Shown: positions 55,922 through 64,000 of the stretch, piece after piece | Position numbering within the stretch: position 1 is the stretch's first letter | Layout: each line of letters starts with the position of its first letter | Source of the DNA: Mariprofundaceae bacterium | GTDB taxonomy: Bacteria; Pseudomonadota; Zetaproteobacteria; Mariprofundales; Mariprofundaceae | Length of the DNA: 64,000 nt | Reading direction: 5' to 3' | NCBI GenBank assembly: GCA_021772895.1 | Contig: JAJFLC010000015.1 | Coordinates: 1 to 64,000 of the forward strand | Program-made: the position numbers and the translations under genes | Notes under the pieces: generated by a model | Databases searched by the model: none | Seen by the model: the letters and a program-made list of their open reading frames with translations, nothing else | What the model was told of the DNA's origin: nothing

Positions 55922-58900
55922 GCTAATTCCTCCCCTTTGCCCTGAGTAATAATATGATTGACTTCATTCATAAATTCAAGCTGATTAAACTCAGCTTTCT
56001 GAAAGACATGGCTTACCTTATCTTTGAGATATTTGTGCTCTTTTTCACTTACGTTCTTGGCGGTGAGAATGACGATTGGGATATTGCACGTTTTTTCAAT
56101 CTCTCTGAGCCGCTCAATGACCTCAAAACCACTTAAATCAGGCATCATCAAATCCAGGAAAATCAAATCGGGCTGTTCTCTTTCGGCAATTTTTAATGCC
56201 TCAGAACCACCGTGAGCCTCCAGCAACTCAAAGTGATCACGAAGAATGCTTGAGAGCATCTTGATTGATTTAGGATCATCATCTGCCATGAGAACACGAG
56301 GGAGATGACTCTTTGAAGTTGTTCGAGACACAGCTTTAGGGCTGTCGTTGCTGTCGTTGCTGTCGTTGCTGTCGTTGCTGTCGTTGCTGTCGTTGTTGCT
56401 GTTGTTGCTGTTGTTGCTGTTGTTGCTGTTGTTGCTGTTGTTGCTGTTGTTGCTGTTGTTGCTGTTGTCGTTGTTGTCGTTGCTGTCGTTGCTGTCGTTG
56501 TTGCTGTTGTTGCTGTTGTTGCTGTCGTTGTTGCTGTTGTTGTTGTTGTTGTTGTCGTTGTCGTCAATCGGTAAAAAGACACTAAAGGAACTGCCTTGCC
56601 CTTCTTCACTTTCAACAGCAAGTGTCCCGTTATGCAGTTCGACCAGTTGCTTGGTCAGAGCCAATCCTAAACCTGTGCCTTCATGCCTTTTGGTCATTGC
56701 ATTTTCCAATTGATGAAAGGATTGGAATAACTGAGGGATATCTTCTTCACTGATGCCAATACCCGTATCGCTGACTCGAATCTCCAGCCAGTTCTCACTA
56801 CTCGAGCCGCCTGTATCGCTAACTTGATCCGCTGTTATGCGCTGTACAAGCAGGGAGACTTGACCGCCACTGGGTGTGAATTTCACAGCATTGGAGAGCA
56901 AGTTAAGCAGAACCTGTTTTAGTTTTCTAATGTCTGCAGAGATAAAGCCTATGTCGTTACGCATAAACAGCTCTACCTGAATACCTTGCTGAATCGCTTT
57001 TTCTTTGATGATATTAATACTGGCATTGGCAACTTCATAAAGAGAGATGTCTTCTACGATCAGCTCTAATTTTCCAGCTTCTATTTTGGATAGATCAAGG
57101 ATGTCATTGATGAGATCAAGCAAATGTTTTCCGCTGGTGAAAATATCGTTGCTGTATTCACGCTGTTCCTCATTGATCTCTCCGGCCAAACCGTCACGCA
57201 TAATTTCTGAAAAGCCAATGATGGCATTAAGAGGCGTGCGTAACTCGTGACTCATATTAGCCAAAAATTCAGATTTCATCTGATTGGCATGTTCAAGTTC
57301 AGTGTTTTTATTCGCAATTTCAGTACTTTGTTCTTTTAATTTTTCACTAAGATCCTTCATTGAGTCATATTGATTGAGATTATTTAAGGCAACACCAAGT
57401 TGCAGACTCAAGCGGGAGACCTGAAGTTCATCTGTATCTGATAATGGTTTGTTTGAAGCCAAAACCAGTGCTCCCAACGGGGTGCTTTGATAGCTAATGG
57501 GAGAGATGATAATATTACTGGGGGAAAGTATGCCAATACCGCACGGAATCTCTATATTACTTTCACTGCTATCCAGAATAATGGTTTTAAGATCTGCACA
57601 TGCCTGACCCATCAAACTATCGTCGACGTTAACCTGTTTCCGAAAAACATTTTTTAAACCATGTGAAGCAATGTTGTTTAAGGTGCCAGTCCAAGCATCA
57701 AGAAAATAGATGGATGATACAGGGAATGGATGATGCTCGGCAAGAATCGTTAAAATACCACGCATGGCCTTTTGGCGATCATGGGTAGAGCTAATAAGCG
57801 TGATCGCCTTATTGTACGAAGCATCGTATTCTGCATGTTTTTCCATCGCCAGATGTTGATCAGACAGTTCTTTTTCAGCCTCTTTTCGATCGGCAATATC
57901 GCGACATACACCAATAAAATGCATATCAGCTTCAACAATGGTTTTTGTAATGGCCAATTCCATAGGAAATATTTCACCATTGCGACGCAAACCAAACACC
58001 TCACGGCGAGAGCTCAAAATATGATCGCTATCTCCGCAGAGATATGCTTTCATATAATCATCATCCTGACCGCCATCAATGTTTGGCATTAATATTCTGA
58101 TGTGTTTACCAATATCTTCGCTTTCTACAAGGTTAAACATACGGATGGCCACTGCATTATAAGATGTGATGATGCCACTATCATTGATGGTGATGACACC
58201 ATCGGCAAGATTATCAAGGATGCTGCTTATCCTTGCAGTGCGTTCATCCACCTCCTCTTCTAAATGGGCCGTTAATTGAGATTGTGTTTGTGCAAATGTA
58301 TTGATACGGATAAACAATTCTCGCATTTCATCCTGTGCAGAACTCTCATCCAGTCGAACCTTTAAATCACCCGCCGCCATTTGTTCAGTAGCATCACTTA
58401 ACTTCATAATGGGACGAAGAACTCGATGGGAAATAAACAAAATGATAAGAAACAGACTGATAATACCAATGAAAAAAGCACTGATACTCATAATGTTACG
58501 CATGACATAGATCCGTTCAAATATCACATCTTCGGGTATTGCAAAGAAAAGGGTCCAGTAATGCTGCTGATTATCGGGATCGAAGAATATCTTCTGAAAA
58601 CCATCAATTTCCTCATGTTCTTTATGCCAGCGTATGAGTTCTTTTTGCGTGTCCAGCATAGGCATCATATCCGGCTCCAAATCTTGCAGCGATGTGCCTT
58701 CTAATTCGGTTAGGGTTGTTGCTACATCCAGATTCTCAGATTGTATGTATTGGCCATGTTTATCGACAATTGAAACGTCTATTTTCGAATCATAGTTAGA
58801 ATGATCAAACAATGCGTCAGCCAGGACAGTAAGCATTAATATACCACGGGGTTTTTGATTCTGATCTCTAATAATCTTGGCAATATCCATGGTTGCGGCC

Positions 58901-59463
58901 TGATCCTCTTCGATCAACGTATCTTTTTGATAAATATGGACGTCTGAGTAATACAATTCGTTTGGAGCAAGCTCCAGTATTTGTTTAAAATAAGTATCAT
59001 TGCCTTTGTTTTGCAGCTCTTTCTTTTTGACTCTGCTTACTGCCCCGTTGACAACGTCGATACGTAATAACTCCATACCGTCCATGTCAATATAACGAAG
59101 ATGTGCATAGGAATTTTTATGTTCGTCTGCAAAGGCTATGCATATCTGTTCAAGGCGTTGAAGCCAGGTATCCAGACTATCATCCGATAGTGGGTCAATA
59201 TCATTACCGGCATCCATTGCACGGATAATGCCCATAAATGGTGGTGTCTTGGATATAACCTGCAAATCTTTGTTAAATGAAATGGCTGTTTGCTCAGTAC
59301 TATGGGTGTAAGTAGATACGGTTGCAGAGGTTTGTTTGAGCAACCCCTGCGTTTGGGACTCAACACCTTGCTCAATACCCACATACGTCGTGATAGCCAT
59401 CGAAACGATGACCAAAGCACCCAGGATTAAAACGGTTTTGCCGCGCAGCCCTAATTTAATCAT
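55918..59463 (-). CDS. large membrane hybrid histidine kinase (Cache-HAMP-PAS-GAF-HisKA-HATPase-REC)
   Basis: 1181 residues. Membrane helix about 9-30, periplasmic double-Cache-like sensor (about 35-320), second helix about 327-350, HAMP, PAS (about 410-530, ending GVCRDIADRKEAE), GAF-like domain (about 555-700), H box NMSHELRTPLNAIIGFSEIM, N box LKQVLLNLLSNAVKF, G boxes DTGIGISEEDI and GTGLGLALTKQL, then a 76-residue Asn/Ser/Asp linker (about 966-1041) and a receiver with Asp in LIFLDLMMPD. It senses an external signal and can pass phosphate to the adjacent receiver and HD-GYP proteins. Such a linker is very unusual in a bacterial kinase. Confidence 0.95.
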   Translation of the reverse strand: MIKLGLRGKTVLILGALVIVSMAITTYVGIEQGVESQTQGLLKQTSATVSTYTHSTEQTAISFNKDLQVISKTPPFMGIIRAMDAGNDIDPLSDDSLDTWLQRLEQICIAFADEHKNSYAHLRYIDMDGMELLRIDVVNGAVSRVKKKELQNKGNDTYFKQILELAPNELYYSDVHIYQKDTLIEEDQAATMDIAKIIRDQNQKPRGILMLTVLADALFDHSNYDSKIDVSIVDKHGQYIQSENLDVATTLTELEGTSLQDLEPDMMPMLDTQKELIRWHKEHEEIDGFQKIFFDPDNQQHYWTLFFAIPEDVIFERIYVMRNIMSISAFFIGIISLFLIILFISHRVLRPIMKLSDATEQMAAGDLKVRLDESSAQDEMRELFIRINTFAQTQSQLTAHLEEEVDERTARISSILDNLADGVITINDSGIITSYNAVAIRMFNLVESEDIGKHIRILMPNIDGGQDDDYMKAYLCGDSDHILSSRREVFGLRRNGEIFPMELAITKTIVEADMHFIGVCRDIADRKEAEKELSDQHLAMEKHAEYDASYNKAITLISSTHDRQKAMRGILTILAEHHPFPVSSIYFLDAWTGTLNNIASHGLKNVFRKQVNVDDSLMGQACADLKTIILDSSESNIEIPCGIGILSPSNIIISPISYQSTPLGALVLASNKPLSDTDELQVSRLSLQLGVALNNLNQYDSMKDLSEKLKEQSTEIANKNTELEHANQMKSEFLANMSHELRTPLNAIIGFSEIMRDGLAGEINEEQREYSNDIFTSGKHLLDLINDILDLSKIEAGKLELIVEDISLYEVANASINIIKEKAIQQGIQVELFMRNDIGFISADIRKLKQVLLNLLSNAVKFTPSGGQVSLLVQRITADQVSDTGGSSSENWLEIRVSDTGIGISEEDIPQLFQSFHQLENAMTKRHEGTGLGLALTKQLVELHNGTLAVESEEGQGSSFSVFLPIDDNDNNNNNNSNNDSNNSNNSNNDSNDSNDNNDNSNNSNNSNNSNNSNNSNNSNNSNNDSNDSNDSNDSNDSNDSPKAVSRTTSKSHLPRVLMADDDPKSIKMLSSILRDHFELLEAHGGSEALKIAEREQPDLIFLDLMMPDLSGFEVIERLREIEKTCNIPIVILTAKNVSEKEHKYLKDKVSHVFQKAEFNQLEFMNEVNHIITQGKGEELA
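56341..56566. repeat. trinucleotide/9-bp microsatellite encoding an N/S/D linker
   Basis: About 226 bases made of GTTGTTGCT- and GTCGTTGCT-like 9-mers on the plus strand; on the coding strand they are AAC, AGC and GAC codons (Asn, Ser, Asp). There are no charged or hydrophobic residues other than Asp. Unit size divides by three, so slippage changes linker length without breaking the frame. Confidence 0.95.
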
Positions 59464-59917
59464 TTGCTTGATAACCTACAGCCAGCATCAACATCGTGAA
59501 AATAATCCACACCATCAGCATGCTTATAAAGCAAAATATCTCCCCCATTTTTTTTCAATCCCTTCAGATTCATGAATACTCTCTATGCCTACATTTCAAC
59601 ACAGCAAAAATGCCTGCGTTTATCTATCGCCGGAAAAGAAAAAAACTTAAAAATAGTCAGCATGTAAAAATCACAAACACCATTTTAGAAGGCTGGAGAA
59701 TCTTGACAAAAGAATGAAACAGGGCCTTACCATCAATACGTTTAAACCTTCCTCTCAAACAGATTATAAGCAAGAAAGCTTAACTTCACAAACCTGTGAA
59801 AAACGAGATGGAGAAGATATTTATAATGAATTTATCAATTAAATTTTTAAAAACCATTTGATAAACAGGCGTTTTAAAAGAAAGACAACCAAACTTAAAC
59901 AGGTAATAACTTCAGAA
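59464..59917. other. non-coding gap upstream of the hybrid kinase
   Basis: A 454-base A+T-rich stretch that should contain the kinase promoter at its left end. A 42-residue polar open frame (59714-59842) has no good ribosome site and is not called as a gene. A TTGACA at 59704-59709 has no matching -10 box at normal distance. Nothing else is evident before the terminator. Confidence 0.4.
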
Positions 59918-59947
59918 AAAAGGCCAGTGATTTCTCACTGGCCTTTT
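59918..59947 (-). terminator. rho-independent terminator after the OmpA-family lipoprotein gene
   Basis: A perfect 13-bp stem, AAAAGGCCAGTGA (59918-59930) with TCACTGGCCTTTT (59935-59947), and a 4-base loop. On the minus strand it ends in a T run. It lies 46 bases after the lipoprotein stop codon. Confidence 0.92.
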
Positions 59948-59992
59948 AAAATATACAGGCTGGCAACTCAATGCTTCAACTGCTCGCCAGCA

Positions 59993-60595
59993 TCACTGAA
60001 TAAGAAAAATTTCAATCCGACGATTTTTTTCGCGCCCTTCAGGCGTTCGGTTATCAGCCACAGGTTCAACAAATGAACGGCCTACCACATGAATGCGTGA
60101 ATCAACAATCTGTTCACCCCAGATCATGACTCTGGCCACAGAAGCAGCACGAGCTGCTGAAAGCTCCCAGTTATCAAGAAAACGCTTTTTAAGTTTGGGG
60201 TTCGTGATAGGCAACAAATCGGTGTGGCCCACAATTTTAATCTCAGCATCAGGGGCTCGTTTCAGACTTTTGGCAATTTTTGCCAGCATTCCTCTGCCCT
60301 TCTGGTTAATTATAATGGAGGTTGATGCAAACAATACATCCTGCTGCATGGTCATTTTCACTTCATGATCAGACAGTTTTTCAATTTGAATCCGCTGATC
60401 TGCAATTTCACTCTTCAAATCCTGTTCCATGGCATCATATGCCATCGTCAGTTTATTCAGCCGCTCAGCCAACACGTCGGCTTGTTTTGCCTTTTGCTGC
60501 ATAGCTTCGTATTCGCTCGGACTCATGGTTTTGCATGATGTAAGTGTCATAGCTGTTAATAACATCAGCAGACAAGCTATTATGGTTTTATTCAC
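59993..60595 (-). CDS. OmpA-family lipoprotein (peptidoglycan-associated)
   Basis: 200 residues from a GTG with AGGAGG ahead; the open frame extends 56 codons further upstream without support. Lipoprotein signal with lipobox LTSC (Cys about residue 20), a helical coiled coil (about 25-80), and a C-terminal OmpA-like domain (about 85-200) with VGHTDLLPITNPKLKKRFLD, NWELSAARAASVARVM and the closing NRRIEIFL. The domain binds peptidoglycan, tethering the outer membrane. A MotB-like or Pal-like role is possible; no partner genes are beside it. Confidence 0.9.
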   Translation of the reverse strand: MNKTIIACLLMLLTAMTLTSCKTMSPSEYEAMQQKAKQADVLAERLNKLTMAYDAMEQDLKSEIADQRIQIEKLSDHEVKMTMQQDVLFASTSIIINQKGRGMLAKIAKSLKRAPDAEIKIVGHTDLLPITNPKLKKRFLDNWELSAARAASVARVMIWGEQIVDSRIHVVGRSFVEPVADNRTPEGREKNRRIEIFLIQ

Positions 60596-60957
60596 ACCTC
60601 TCCTCCTATCATTCTGCTCATTCCAATCGCACCAAAAATCGAAAGCCCTCAACGATTCAAGTCGGATACAGACTGGATTCCTCCACCCAGAAAACTGTAA
60701 AATCACCCTGTTCCAGATGATTTTAATTATATTGACGCTCTCTTCCCGGATATTGATAGTCAAGAAACATTTTGCATCACAAAACTTATAAACCAGGGAT
60801 GTTCTGAAAAACTACGTGCATGTGGTTTTTCAGAATGCAAAAGCAAAAGCCCGGTTTTGACTTTGCTCATAAAATCACGCTTTGTTCATGAATTGTTACA
60901 GAAATGTTACTGGTCAATGCTATCAACACTGGATAGTTTTCCAACTATGGAGCCAAC
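60596..60957. promoter_or_regulatory. divergent spacer between OmpA-lipoprotein and FecR genes
   Basis: A 362-base gap that must carry the promoters of both genes. The inverted repeat at 60802-60835 is described separately. I do not see strong sigma-70 boxes; the rest is unremarkable. The ribosome site of the FecR gene is weak (ATGGAGCCAAC). Confidence 0.4.
60802..60835. repeat. perfect 11-bp inverted repeat in a divergent spacer
   Basis: TTCTGAAAAAC (60802-60812) and GTTTTTCAGAA (60825-60835) flank a 12-base loop. With the preceding GGATG it matches the start of the hairpin at 50519 (GGATGYTCTGAAAAA). It resembles ends of some insertion sequences or small non-autonomous elements, but no target duplication was identified. 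Confidence 0.6.
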
Positions 60958-61596
60958 ATGAAAAACCTGATTTTAGCACTCTTTGCAATCTTATTCCTGC
61001 CTTTATCATTCTCAATTGCATCTGCCGCGCCTGCTGTGGCCGCGCCGAACATCAGTCAGCTTCAAGGCATGGTTGTTATTCGTGGGAAAACCGGATTTCA
61101 GCATGCTTACCATGGTATGCAACTTAAAAAAGGTGATGAAATTCGCACAGGAAGAAGCGGTAGAGCTTATATCGATTTTCCTGATAACAGCCGTGTTAAA
61201 TTGGGTAGCCGTGCCCGTTTTGTTGTGCAGGACTGGCAGCAGGATGATGGTGTTTTTTCTTCCGCTTTAAAAATCTTTCAAGGTGCATTTCGTTATACTG
61301 CAAAAGCCATTGGCAATGGCTTACGCAAACGCAACACAACCGTGACAACACGTACGGCTGTGCTGGGTGTTCGCGGCACCGATTTTTGGGGCCGTGTGAA
61401 AAACGATGAGACTTTTTTCCTGTTAATCGAAGGCGAAGTTTCACTTTCGCCACGTTTTGGACAAACAATAACATACAACCATGCAGGTGCTGCAGTTCAA
61501 ATCACCGCAACAGAGATCTCTGCGCCGAAAGAACTATCGAGTGAAAGCATCGCACCACTGGCTGCCGAGACCGAAATCGCCGAAAGCACGCTCTAA
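60958..61596 (+). CDS. exported FecR-domain protein
   Basis: 212 residues. Signal peptide 1-23 (ASAAPA), then a FecR domain (about 33-165): GMQLKKGDEIRTGRSGRAYIDFPDNSRVKLGSRA is the typical core, and TTRTAVLGVRGTDFWGRV the second block. Unlike FecR sigma regulators it is not an inner membrane protein; soluble FecR-domain proteins of this form are periplasmic with unknown ligand. There is no FecA or sigma factor gene nearby. It lies between an OmpA lipoprotein and a c-di-GMP protein. Confidence 0.88.
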   Translation: MKNLILALFAILFLPLSFSIASAAPAVAAPNISQLQGMVVIRGKTGFQHAYHGMQLKKGDEIRTGRSGRAYIDFPDNSRVKLGSRARFVVQDWQQDDGVFSSALKIFQGAFRYTAKAIGNGLRKRNTTVTTRTAVLGVRGTDFWGRVKNDETFFLLIEGEVSLSPRFGQTITYNHAGAAVQITATEISAPKELSSESIAPLAAETEIAESTL

Positions 61597-61946
61597 AACC
61601 CGAGTAACAGTCTTCCAAAAAAGCAGGCCTGCACAGAAACAGTGTGCAGAAACGACATATAAAAAAATGTGCTTAAACATTCACATTGCTTGATGTTACT
61701 TCCTGCACCCCTGTTCATCTCATGCCAAACAGACCGGCTCTGCTTTAAGGCCCCCGCTGCCAAAAGAATACACACATTGATAAATGCTTTCCTTCTCATA
61801 ACACGATTTAAAAATGGGGAAATACCCGCTTATTTTACAGACAGGTTCAAAATTTAAGTTTCTGACGATAAAGCCGATAAATATGACCTAGGCTATCTTC
61901 ATGAGGTAGGGAACAATGGAATAAAGCCCAATTGGTTGGAGCATGC
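61597..61946. other. 350-base gap before the GGDEF-EAL gene
   Basis: Contains a 7-bp hairpin (CTGCACA 61629-61635 with TGTGCAG 61643-61649), 32 bases after the FecR stop and with no T run. The rest is non-coding as far as I can see and should carry the promoter of the next gene. Confidence 0.4.
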
Positions 61947-64000
61947 ATGTCAACAGAAAATACGTCAAAACCGGGAAAAGATGACCTCCTTTTTGCTGAT
62001 GTAAAATCATCCGCAGCAACTGATAAAGCAACTGATTCTGATGAATCAAAGGCATCTGACAAAGCAGTAACTACCGAGGAAAAAAAGGACAAAAAAGAGC
62101 CCGCAACAGATGAAAACGCACCATGGAAACTCATGGTGATTGATGATGATAAAGAGACCCACGATGTAACCGACATGGTGCTGAGCGGTTTTTCATATAA
62201 TGATCGTAAACTTCAGATCGTTGATGGTTATTCAGGTCAGGATGTGCGTCGTTTAATGGCCGAACACCCCGATACAGCCGTTGTACTGCTTGATGTCGTG
62301 ATGGAATCAGACCATGCAGGGCTTGAAGCGGTCAAATACATTCGCGAAGAGCTAAAAAATCATTTTGTGCGAATTATTTTGCGTACAGGTCAACCCGGTC
62401 AGGCACCTGAAACCGAAGTCATCACACAATATGACATCAACGATTACAAAGATAAATCTGATCTGACGGCTCTCAAACTCAATACCTCCATGATCGTGGC
62501 GCTACGTTCCTATCAGGATCTAAAAAAGATTCAAAACCTGGCCATGTCCAAAGAATCTCTGGAGCAGCTTGTGAAGGAGCGTACCATTGAACTGAAGCAG
62601 TCCAATATCAAGCTTGAGAATGAAGTGGAACAGCACTTGCTCAGCGAACAACGCCTGGCCGAAGCACAGCGAATCGCACACATTGGCAACTGGGAATGGG
62701 ATATCAAAACCGATGAGTGGGAGTGGTCTGATCAGATTTATTCGGTACTTGCCCTGGATCCTTCACTTAAACCGGGTCACAAACTCTTACTCAGTGCTGT
62801 GCACCCAAAAGATAGAGATTTGATCGAGAAAACCCATCAGCAGGCCATCCGTGAAAAAACACCTTTTTTCAATATCGAATATCATATTGCTAAAACAAAT
62901 GATTTGACCTCTTCACACTGTTTTGTCTGCCATCAGGGCGAAGTTACGCTCGATGGCAATGGAAATGTTAGCCGTATTACAGGTACAATTCAGGATATCA
63001 CCGAACGTCGTCAGGCCGAAGAAGGGATGCGCCAGCTTTCACTTGCTGTTGAGCAGACGGCGGATTCAATCATGATCACAGATGCAGAAGGCATCATTGA
63101 ATATGTTAATCCTGCGTTTGAGCTCATTACAGGTTATTCAAGAGCTGATGCAATAGGCCAGACACCACGAATTCTCAAATCGAATCGGCAGGGTAAAGTT
63201 TTTTACCAGCGCCTCTGGACACACATTATGGCTGGTAAAGTGTTCAGCGATGTGGTGATCAACCGTCGCAAAGATGGAAAGATGTATTATGAAGAAAAAA
63301 CCATCACGCCACAAAAAAACAGCCAGGGTTTCATCACCCACTTTATCGCCACAGGTAAAGATATCACCGAGCGCATGGAGGCCCAGCAGCGGCTTCACCA
63401 TCTGGCTCACCACGACTCGCTCACCGGCTTACCCAATCGTGTGCTTCTACAAGATCGCCTGAATCAGGCGATCGCCCGTATGCGCTGGCATAAACGCAGT
63501 GTTGGCATACTTTTTCTGGATGTTGATCGTTTCAAAATTGTAAATGACTCACTCGGCCATGATGTCGGTGATCATGTTTTGAGAGAGATAGCAGAGCGTT
63601 TCAGTGCCTGCATTCGTGACGGTGATACAGTGGCTCGTCTCGGTGGTGATGAATTTGCCATTATTCTGAATGATGTTGGTTCCAAAGAAGATATAAAACC
63701 ACTGGCAGATAAAATCCTTGAAGCACTGATCCAACCCTTTCTGTTTGAGGATCATGAGTTTTATGTATCCGCCAGTATCGGCATAGCCATCTATGCTGAT
63801 GATGGTGAAGACACCCAAACCCTGCTGAAAAAAGCCGACATCGCGATGTATCGTGCCAAAGCAAATGGCGGTAACAATTATCACTTCTATTCCGATGAGA
63901 GCGATGTCAAAAGCAGCGATCGTTTATTGCTGGAAGCAAAATTAAGGCAGGCTATGGATCGGGGTGAGTTTTTTCTTCACTATCAGGCACAGATGGATTT
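61947..64000 (+). CDS. REC-PAS-PAS-GGDEF-EAL cyclic di-GMP signalling protein (runs off the window)
   Basis: 684 codons are present and the frame is still open. The ATG at 61947 has GGAG five bases upstream. Ala/Lys/Asp-rich N-terminus (about 1-55), receiver (about 60-190) with LLDVVMESDHAGLEAVKYIREEL and ILRTGQPGQAPE, as in DUF3369-associated regulators, then a coiled coil, a first PAS (GNWEWDIKTDEWEWSD), a second PAS (about 360-475, GKDITERMEAQ), a GGDEF domain with intact ARLGGDEFA and an RDGD inhibitory site five residues before it, and the start of an EAL domain (FFLHYQAQMD). It may make and break c-di-GMP. The end, and EAL activity, cannot be judged. Confidence 0.93.
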   Translation, partial: MSTENTSKPGKDDLLFADVKSSAATDKATDSDESKASDKAVTTEEKKDKKEPATDENAPWKLMVIDDDKETHDVTDMVLSGFSYNDRKLQIVDGYSGQDVRRLMAEHPDTAVVLLDVVMESDHAGLEAVKYIREELKNHFVRIILRTGQPGQAPETEVITQYDINDYKDKSDLTALKLNTSMIVALRSYQDLKKIQNLAMSKESLEQLVKERTIELKQSNIKLENEVEQHLLSEQRLAEAQRIAHIGNWEWDIKTDEWEWSDQIYSVLALDPSLKPGHKLLLSAVHPKDRDLIEKTHQQAIREKTPFFNIEYHIAKTNDLTSSHCFVCHQGEVTLDGNGNVSRITGTIQDITERRQAEEGMRQLSLAVEQTADSIMITDAEGIIEYVNPAFELITGYSRADAIGQTPRILKSNRQGKVFYQRLWTHIMAGKVFSDVVINRRKDGKMYYEEKTITPQKNSQGFITHFIATGKDITERMEAQQRLHHLAHHDSLTGLPNRVLLQDRLNQAIARMRWHKRSVGILFLDVDRFKIVNDSLGHDVGDHVLREIAERFSACIRDGDTVARLGGDEFAIILNDVGSKEDIKPLADKILEALIQPFLFEDHEFYVSASIGIAIYADDGEDTQTLLKKADIAMYRAKANGGNNYHFYSDESDVKSSDRLLLEAKLRQAMDRGEFFLHYQAQMD

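Noticed and set aside
56193-56713. Poly-Leu and poly-Thr open frames over the kinase linker
   Set aside because: They are other-frame readings of the trinucleotide repeat; the kinase continues in frame through it into a normal receiver.
59714-59842. 42-codon polar open frame
   Set aside because: No Shine-Dalgarno sequence at a workable distance and no recognisable composition; it may be chance.

Overview
The window is a 64 kb piece of a Gram-negative proteobacterial chromosome of moderately low G+C. Evidence for this is an OmpA-type lipoprotein, type IV minor pilins, FecR, an OlsF-like ornithine-lipid synthase, a LapG-like periplasmic protease, and the rimP-nusA-infB-rbfA-truB operon. The signalling load and the minor-pilin/c-type cytochrome cluster would suit a member of the Zetaproteobacteria, but that placement is a guess. 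No rRNA, tRNA, CRISPR array or intact prophage was recognised.

Layout. 0-2 kb: the 3' end of an IS30-family transposase and a KAP-family P-loop NTPase (accessory). 1.8-5.1 kb: tadA, two Opp/Dpp-type permeases and a His-rich zinc CDF exporter. 5.1-8.0 kb: thiC, a CBS-domain protein and tsaE. 8.1-12.9 kb: a minor-pilin operon (FimT/GspH-, PilV-, PilW- and a giant PilX-like protein) ending in a DUF4124/c-type cytochrome; its first gene is preceded by a tandem 10-bp repeat and a G8 tract. 13-16.1 kb: queG-gph-thiE-thiD with overlapping genes. 16.4-18.3 kb: a small membrane protein, a MatP-like DNA-binding protein flanked and overlapped by two identical matS-like sites, a DUF3467 protein and mazG. 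18.5-26.2 kb: uvrB, a chemoreceptor, an exported protein, sixA, map and a DEAD-box helicase. 26.2-28.8 kb: adenylate cyclase, PilZ protein and a voltage-gated-type potassium channel with a zinc ribbon. 28.8-34.4 kb: aat, glycerate kinase, a YoaA/DinG-type helicase and the Opp/Dpp ATPases, 28 kb away from the permeases. 34.4-38.5 kb: a nitrobindin-like barrel, a LapG-like protease and typA. 38.6-47.1 kb: the rimP-nusA-ylxR-infB-rbfA-nrnA-truB-cyclophilin operon, on the minus strand. 47.5-52.3 kb: a hybrid kinase with a degenerate receiver, a protein with two cyclic-nucleotide-type domains, and OlsF. 52.4-54.1 kb: a TetR/SDR pair with an operator-like palindrome. 54.4-64 kb: a signalling cluster (HD-GYP regulator, stand-alone receiver, 1181-residue hybrid kinase with an Asn/Ser/Asp repeat linker, OmpA lipoprotein, FecR protein, REC-PAS-PAS-GGDEF-EAL protein running off the end).

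How they work together. Thiamine synthesis is split between thiC and thiE-thiD, and neither has a recognisable TPP riboswitch. Nucleotide second messengers recur: one gene makes cAMP, one protein has cyclic-nucleotide-type folds, and there are c-di-GMP synthesis, breakdown and readout proteins (GGDEF-EAL, HD-GYP, PilZ) plus a LapG-like adhesin protease. The most interesting parts are the MatP-like gene with its matS-like sites, and the minor-pilin operon that ends in a cytochrome.
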